From NCBI GenBank assembly GCA_964410065.1, contig CAYPFO010000071.1:1-16901 (forward strand): a DNA stretch of 16,901 bases, read 5' to 3'. Positions 14,459 to 16,901 of the stretch are shown in pieces. Numbering within the stretch: the first letter of the stretch is position 1; each line of letters starts with the position of its first letter. This DNA comes from Serpens sp964410065. GTDB lineage: Bacteria > Pseudomonadota > Gammaproteobacteria > Pseudomonadales > Pseudomonadaceae. A program made the position numbers and the translations under genes. Below the pieces are notes generated by a model, which was not told the origin of the DNA, searched no databases, and saw nothing but the letters and a program-made list of their open reading frames with translations.

Positions 14459-14515
14459 AAGTTACCTGCTCGCGGCTGACGTCAGCCTGACATCCGGATT
14501 ACATTGCTGTCAGCT
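14459..14515 (-). promoter_or_regulatory. CopR-type box and promoter of the copper ATPase gene
   Basis: On the - strand, TGACAGCAATGTAAT (14512 down to 14498) differs by one base from the box before the YVTN gene. A TAACTT -10-like hexamer lies at 14464-14459, the same distance from the conserved block as at the other promoter. A perfect palindrome GGCTGACGTCAGCC (14474-14487) overlaps the region where the -35 should be. The site also lies 60 bases upstream of copR, so it could autoregulate copRS. Confidence 0.75.
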
Positions 14516-14574
14516 TCTGGTCCGAGTCCTTTCTGCACGGCACACTAGCCACTCTGTCCTATGAGTCCCTGCCC

Positions 14575-15258
14575 ATGAAACTCCTGGTCGCGGAAGATGA
14601 ACCGAAAACCGGCACTTACTTACAGCAAGGACTTAGCGAGGCCGGATTCTCCGTCGATCGCGTCACCAGCGGCATTGATGCCTTGCAATATGTGCTGAGT
14701 ACACCCTATGACCTGTTGATCCTTGACGTAATGATGCCCGGACTGGATGGCTGGGAAGTGCTGCGCTTGGTACGAGCGGCCGGCAAGGACATGCCCGTGC
14801 TGTTTCTCACCGCACGAGACCGTGTGGAGGACCGGGTCAAGGGCCTGGAACTGGGGGCCGATGATTACCTGGTCAAACCCTTCGCGTTCTCCGAGCTGCT
14901 GGCCCGGGTGCGCAGCCTGCTGCGGCGCGGCAACACGGCTGCGATCGCGACACACCTGCGCATCGCCGATCTGGAAGTCGATCTGTTCAAGCGCCGCGCC
15001 ATACGCGCCGGTCGGCGCATCGATTTGACCGCCAAGGAATTTGCCCTGCTGGAGCTGTTACTGCGCCGGCGCGGAGAGGTATTGCCCAAATCACTGATTG
15101 CGTCGCAAGTCTGGGATATAAATTTCGACAGCGACACCAATGTGATCGAGGTGGCGATTCGCCGATTGCGGGCGAAGATCGACGATGACTTCGAGCCCAA
15201 GCTGATCCACACGGCGCGTGGCATGGGCTATATGCTCGACGAGCCAGAGCATTCATGA
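14575..15258 (+). CDS. copR: Copper-responsive OmpR-family response regulator CopR
   Basis: The 227-residue frame has a receiver domain (1-115) with acidic E7 and D8, phospho-acceptor D51 (LILDVMMPG), T79 and K101 (LVKPF), and a C-terminal OmpR/PhoB winged helix (about 125-222) with LTAKEFALLELLLRRRGEVL, the VIEVAIRRLRAKID recognition helix and RGMGYML. This is the CopR/CusR/IrlR type that activates copper-resistance genes. The start ATG at 14575 gives the family N-terminus MKLLVAEDEP, though the ribosome-binding site is weak. It overlaps copS by four bases (ATGA) and diverges from the ATPase gene. The copper link rests on sequence type and on the surrounding cop genes. Confidence 0.94.
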   Translation: MKLLVAEDEPKTGTYLQQGLSEAGFSVDRVTSGIDALQYVLSTPYDLLILDVMMPGLDGWEVLRLVRAAGKDMPVLFLTARDRVEDRVKGLELGADDYLVKPFAFSELLARVRSLLRRGNTAAIATHLRIADLEVDLFKRRAIRAGRRIDLTAKEFALLELLLRRRGEVLPKSLIASQVWDINFDSDTNVIEVAIRRLRAKIDDDFEPKLIHTARGMGYMLDEPEHS

Positions 15259-16619
15259 TCCGCCGGTCTCTGACCACGCGTCTGAGCTTGCTGTTCATGC
15301 TGGCTGTCACAAGCGTGCTGGCACTGGCCGGCGTGTTGTTCAGTCAGCTCAGCCAGCACCATTTCGACGAGCTGGATCGCCAGGTGCTGGCTGATAAACT
15401 GGCTGCCGCCGAGCAACTGCTGCTCGGACTCAGCGACTTGCAGCGTCTCGATCCCGTGCGACCACAGCTGCACGCCATGCTCAGCGGGCATCGCGACTTG
15501 TCCGCACTGATCCTTGATGGCGAGGGTCGCATCCTGTTCAGCATGCCGTCGCTGAACGTGGTGCCCGAGCAGTATCGGCAATTGGCCACGCGAGAAGCCG
15601 GTGAATGGCACCTCAATGGTCAGGTGTTGCGCGGCGCGGCGCGGGTAATTGAGCGAGACAGCCAGCGCTTGAGCGTGCTGCTGATGCTCGATGTGACTAC
15701 GCATAAGGTTTTTTTTCATATTTTGGCCGGCTGGCTGTGGGCGGCGCTGATCCTGTTCGCCCTGCTCAGCGCCTTGCTCGGCTGGATGCTGGCCAGAAGC
15801 GGTTTGCGACCCGTGCGCGACGTGACCCAGGTGGTGGCCTCGGTTTCGGCCAGATCGCTTACCGAACGCATCCCTACGCAAAACGTGCCCGCTGAGCTGC
15901 TACCTCTCGTGCTGGCTTTCAACGACATGCTCACTCGCCTGGAAGAGTCCTTCGTCAGGCTGTCCAACTTCTCGGCGGACATTGCCCATGAGCTGCGCAC
16001 GCCGGTCAGCAATCTGCTGACGCATACCGAGGTGGTGCTCAGTCGCGCCCGAAGTCTGGACGACTATCAGGAAAACCTGCATTCAAACCTGGAAGAACTG
16101 CAGCGCATGTCGAGGATGATCGACGACATGCTGTTTCTGGCCAAGGCGGACAACGGGCTGATTATTTCCGAGCGGCAGCCGGTGGACCTGCACCGGCTGT
16201 GCGTCAGTCTGCTGGAATTCTACGAAATGGCCGCTGAGGAGAGGAAAGTGCGTTTCGTGCTCACCGGTTCGGCAACGCTCAACGGTGACGCGCTGATGCT
16301 GCGTCGCGCGCTGTCCAACCTGCTGTCGAACGCGCTGCGCTACACCCCGGATGGCGCGGCCATCCACGTGTCGATTCGACAAGAAATAGGTGAGGTACGA
16401 CTGACGCTGAGCAACCCCGGTGAGAGCATTCCTCCTGAACACCAAGAGCGTCTGTTCGACCGTTTTTACCGGGTCGACAAGGCTCGGCGTGAAGGCCAGC
16501 CCGGAAACGCCGGTCTGGGCTTGGCCATTACCCGTTCAATCGTCGAGGCCCATCAAGGGAGCATCCAGTGCCGCAGCGCCAAGGGTGTCACCGCATTCGA
16601 GTTGGCATTTCGGGTTTGA
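15255..16619 (+). CDS. copS: Copper sensor histidine kinase CopS
   Basis: The 454-residue inner-membrane kinase has TM1 at about 10-30, a periplasmic sensor region of about 125 residues, TM2 at about 156-179, HAMP (about 180-235), a dimerisation domain with FSADIAHELRTP (H245 phosphorylated), an N box (NLLSNALRY, 355-363), an F box (LFDRFYR, 400-406) and a G2 box (GNAGLGLAI). It matches the heavy-metal sensor kinase (CusS/CopS) type. In the family the periplasmic part senses Cu and the phosphate goes to CopR. In the sensor region I see histidines at 35-36, 73, 79 and 119 that could be ligands. The ATG overlaps the copR stop (ATGA), giving tight coupling. No gene follows on this strand. Confidence 0.94.
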   Translation: MIRRSLTTRLSLLFMLAVTSVLALAGVLFSQLSQHHFDELDRQVLADKLAAAEQLLLGLSDLQRLDPVRPQLHAMLSGHRDLSALILDGEGRILFSMPSLNVVPEQYRQLATREAGEWHLNGQVLRGAARVIERDSQRLSVLLMLDVTTHKVFFHILAGWLWAALILFALLSALLGWMLARSGLRPVRDVTQVVASVSARSLTERIPTQNVPAELLPLVLAFNDMLTRLEESFVRLSNFSADIAHELRTPVSNLLTHTEVVLSRARSLDDYQENLHSNLEELQRMSRMIDDMLFLAKADNGLIISERQPVDLHRLCVSLLEFYEMAAEERKVRFVLTGSATLNGDALMLRRALSNLLSNALRYTPDGAAIHVSIRQEIGEVRLTLSNPGESIPPEHQERLFDRFYRVDKARREGQPGNAGLGLAITRSIVEAHQGSIQCRSAKGVTAFELAFRV

Positions 16620-16783
16620 CGTAGGTGCCTGATATTTTCACCCTCTCTCATTCTCTAGGTCTTGTGCTGCTGTCGATCTTGTATGTGAGAAAACGGCCTA
16701 GATATGACTTCGCCAGGGCGAAGATCGGTCATAGGGCTGGCTCGAACCCGAAGAAGACTCGGCGCGTACTGCGAGCGTCGCAC
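16620..16783. other. Convergent intergenic gap with weak hairpin
   Basis: CTTCGC (16708-16713) pairs with GCGAAG (16718-16723) around CAGG, but no U run follows on either strand. No canonical terminator is visible between copS and the convergent gene at the right edge. Confidence 0.4.
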
Positions 16784-16901
16784 TCAGCTGAGGATGTCTT
16801 CCGGCAGTGGTCCCAGGCGGTCACGCACGGCCTGCGCCTCGGCGTGGTTGGCCCGAAAGTCCTCGCGGCACAATCCCGATGGCTTGCAGCGCTGCGCCAG
16901 G
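16784..16901 (-). CDS. Unidentified protein, C-terminal end (partial)
   Basis: An open frame enters from the right edge on the - strand and stops at 16786-16784. The 38 visible residues read LAQRCKPSGLCREDFRANHA and then EAQAVRDRLGPLPEDILS. The codon choice is GC-rich, as in the neighbours, and the frame is free of stops to the edge, which supports a real gene. I do not recognise the family. It converges on copS and may or may not belong to the copper cluster. Confidence 0.55.
   Translation of the reverse strand, partial: LAQRCKPSGLCREDFRANHAEAQAVRDRLGPLPEDILS

Overview
The window looks like a Pseudomonas chromosome. The gene order thrS-infC-rpmI-rplT-pheS-pheT-ihfA-merR-like-tRNA-Pro, the ATT-initiated infC and the protein sequences all fit that genus. 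The species cannot be fixed from the sequence alone. The window has two parts: a conserved translation-gene operon on the + strand (1 to about 5860) and an accessory-looking block dominated by a copper-resistance cluster (about 5860 to the end).

Core part: the 3' end of thrS, then infC (IF3), rpmI (L35), rplT (L20), a structured leader, pheS and pheT (both phenylalanyl-tRNA synthetase subunits), ihfA (IHF alpha) and an overlapping MerR-type regulator. A tRNA-Pro(GGG) gene with encoded CCA and a strong Rho-independent terminator close this part.

Boundary: 5859-6184 has no convincing gene. It holds a tandem 10-bp repeat (AGGGGTAAAC), a tRNA-like 3' end followed by a second terminator hairpin, and small palindromes. 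This looks like a worn integration boundary next to a tRNA gene, but no integrase or transposase is present in the window. A small membrane protein (-) and a nitroreductase-family protein (+) follow.

Copper part: the - strand reads, in order of transcription, a Cu-exporting P1B-type ATPase with an N-terminal YHS domain, a truncated DUF411 metal-binding gene, a DUF3147 membrane protein, a periplasmic YVTN beta-propeller protein, copA (multicopper oxidase) and copB (outer-membrane protein). Diverging from the ATPase on the + strand are copR and copS, a copper-type two-component system. The ATPase would move Cu(I) out of the cytoplasm, CopA would oxidise or bind Cu in the periplasm, CopB sits in the outer membrane, and CopS/CopR would sense periplasmic copper. 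The - strand starts of the ATPase gene and of the YVTN-copA-copB operon carry the same 39-bp promoter block (31/39 identical). Each contains a TGACA-n4-TGTAAT box and a -10-like TAnnnT hexamer at the same distance, so one CopR regulon with two target promoters is the simplest reading. copC and copD are absent from the window.

The right edge carries the last 38 codons of an unidentified gene on the - strand. I did not find a clearly new system. The best leads are the duplicated promoter block, the YVTN protein in the place of copCD, the decayed DUF411 gene beside an 8-bp microsatellite, and the tRNA-adjacent boundary.
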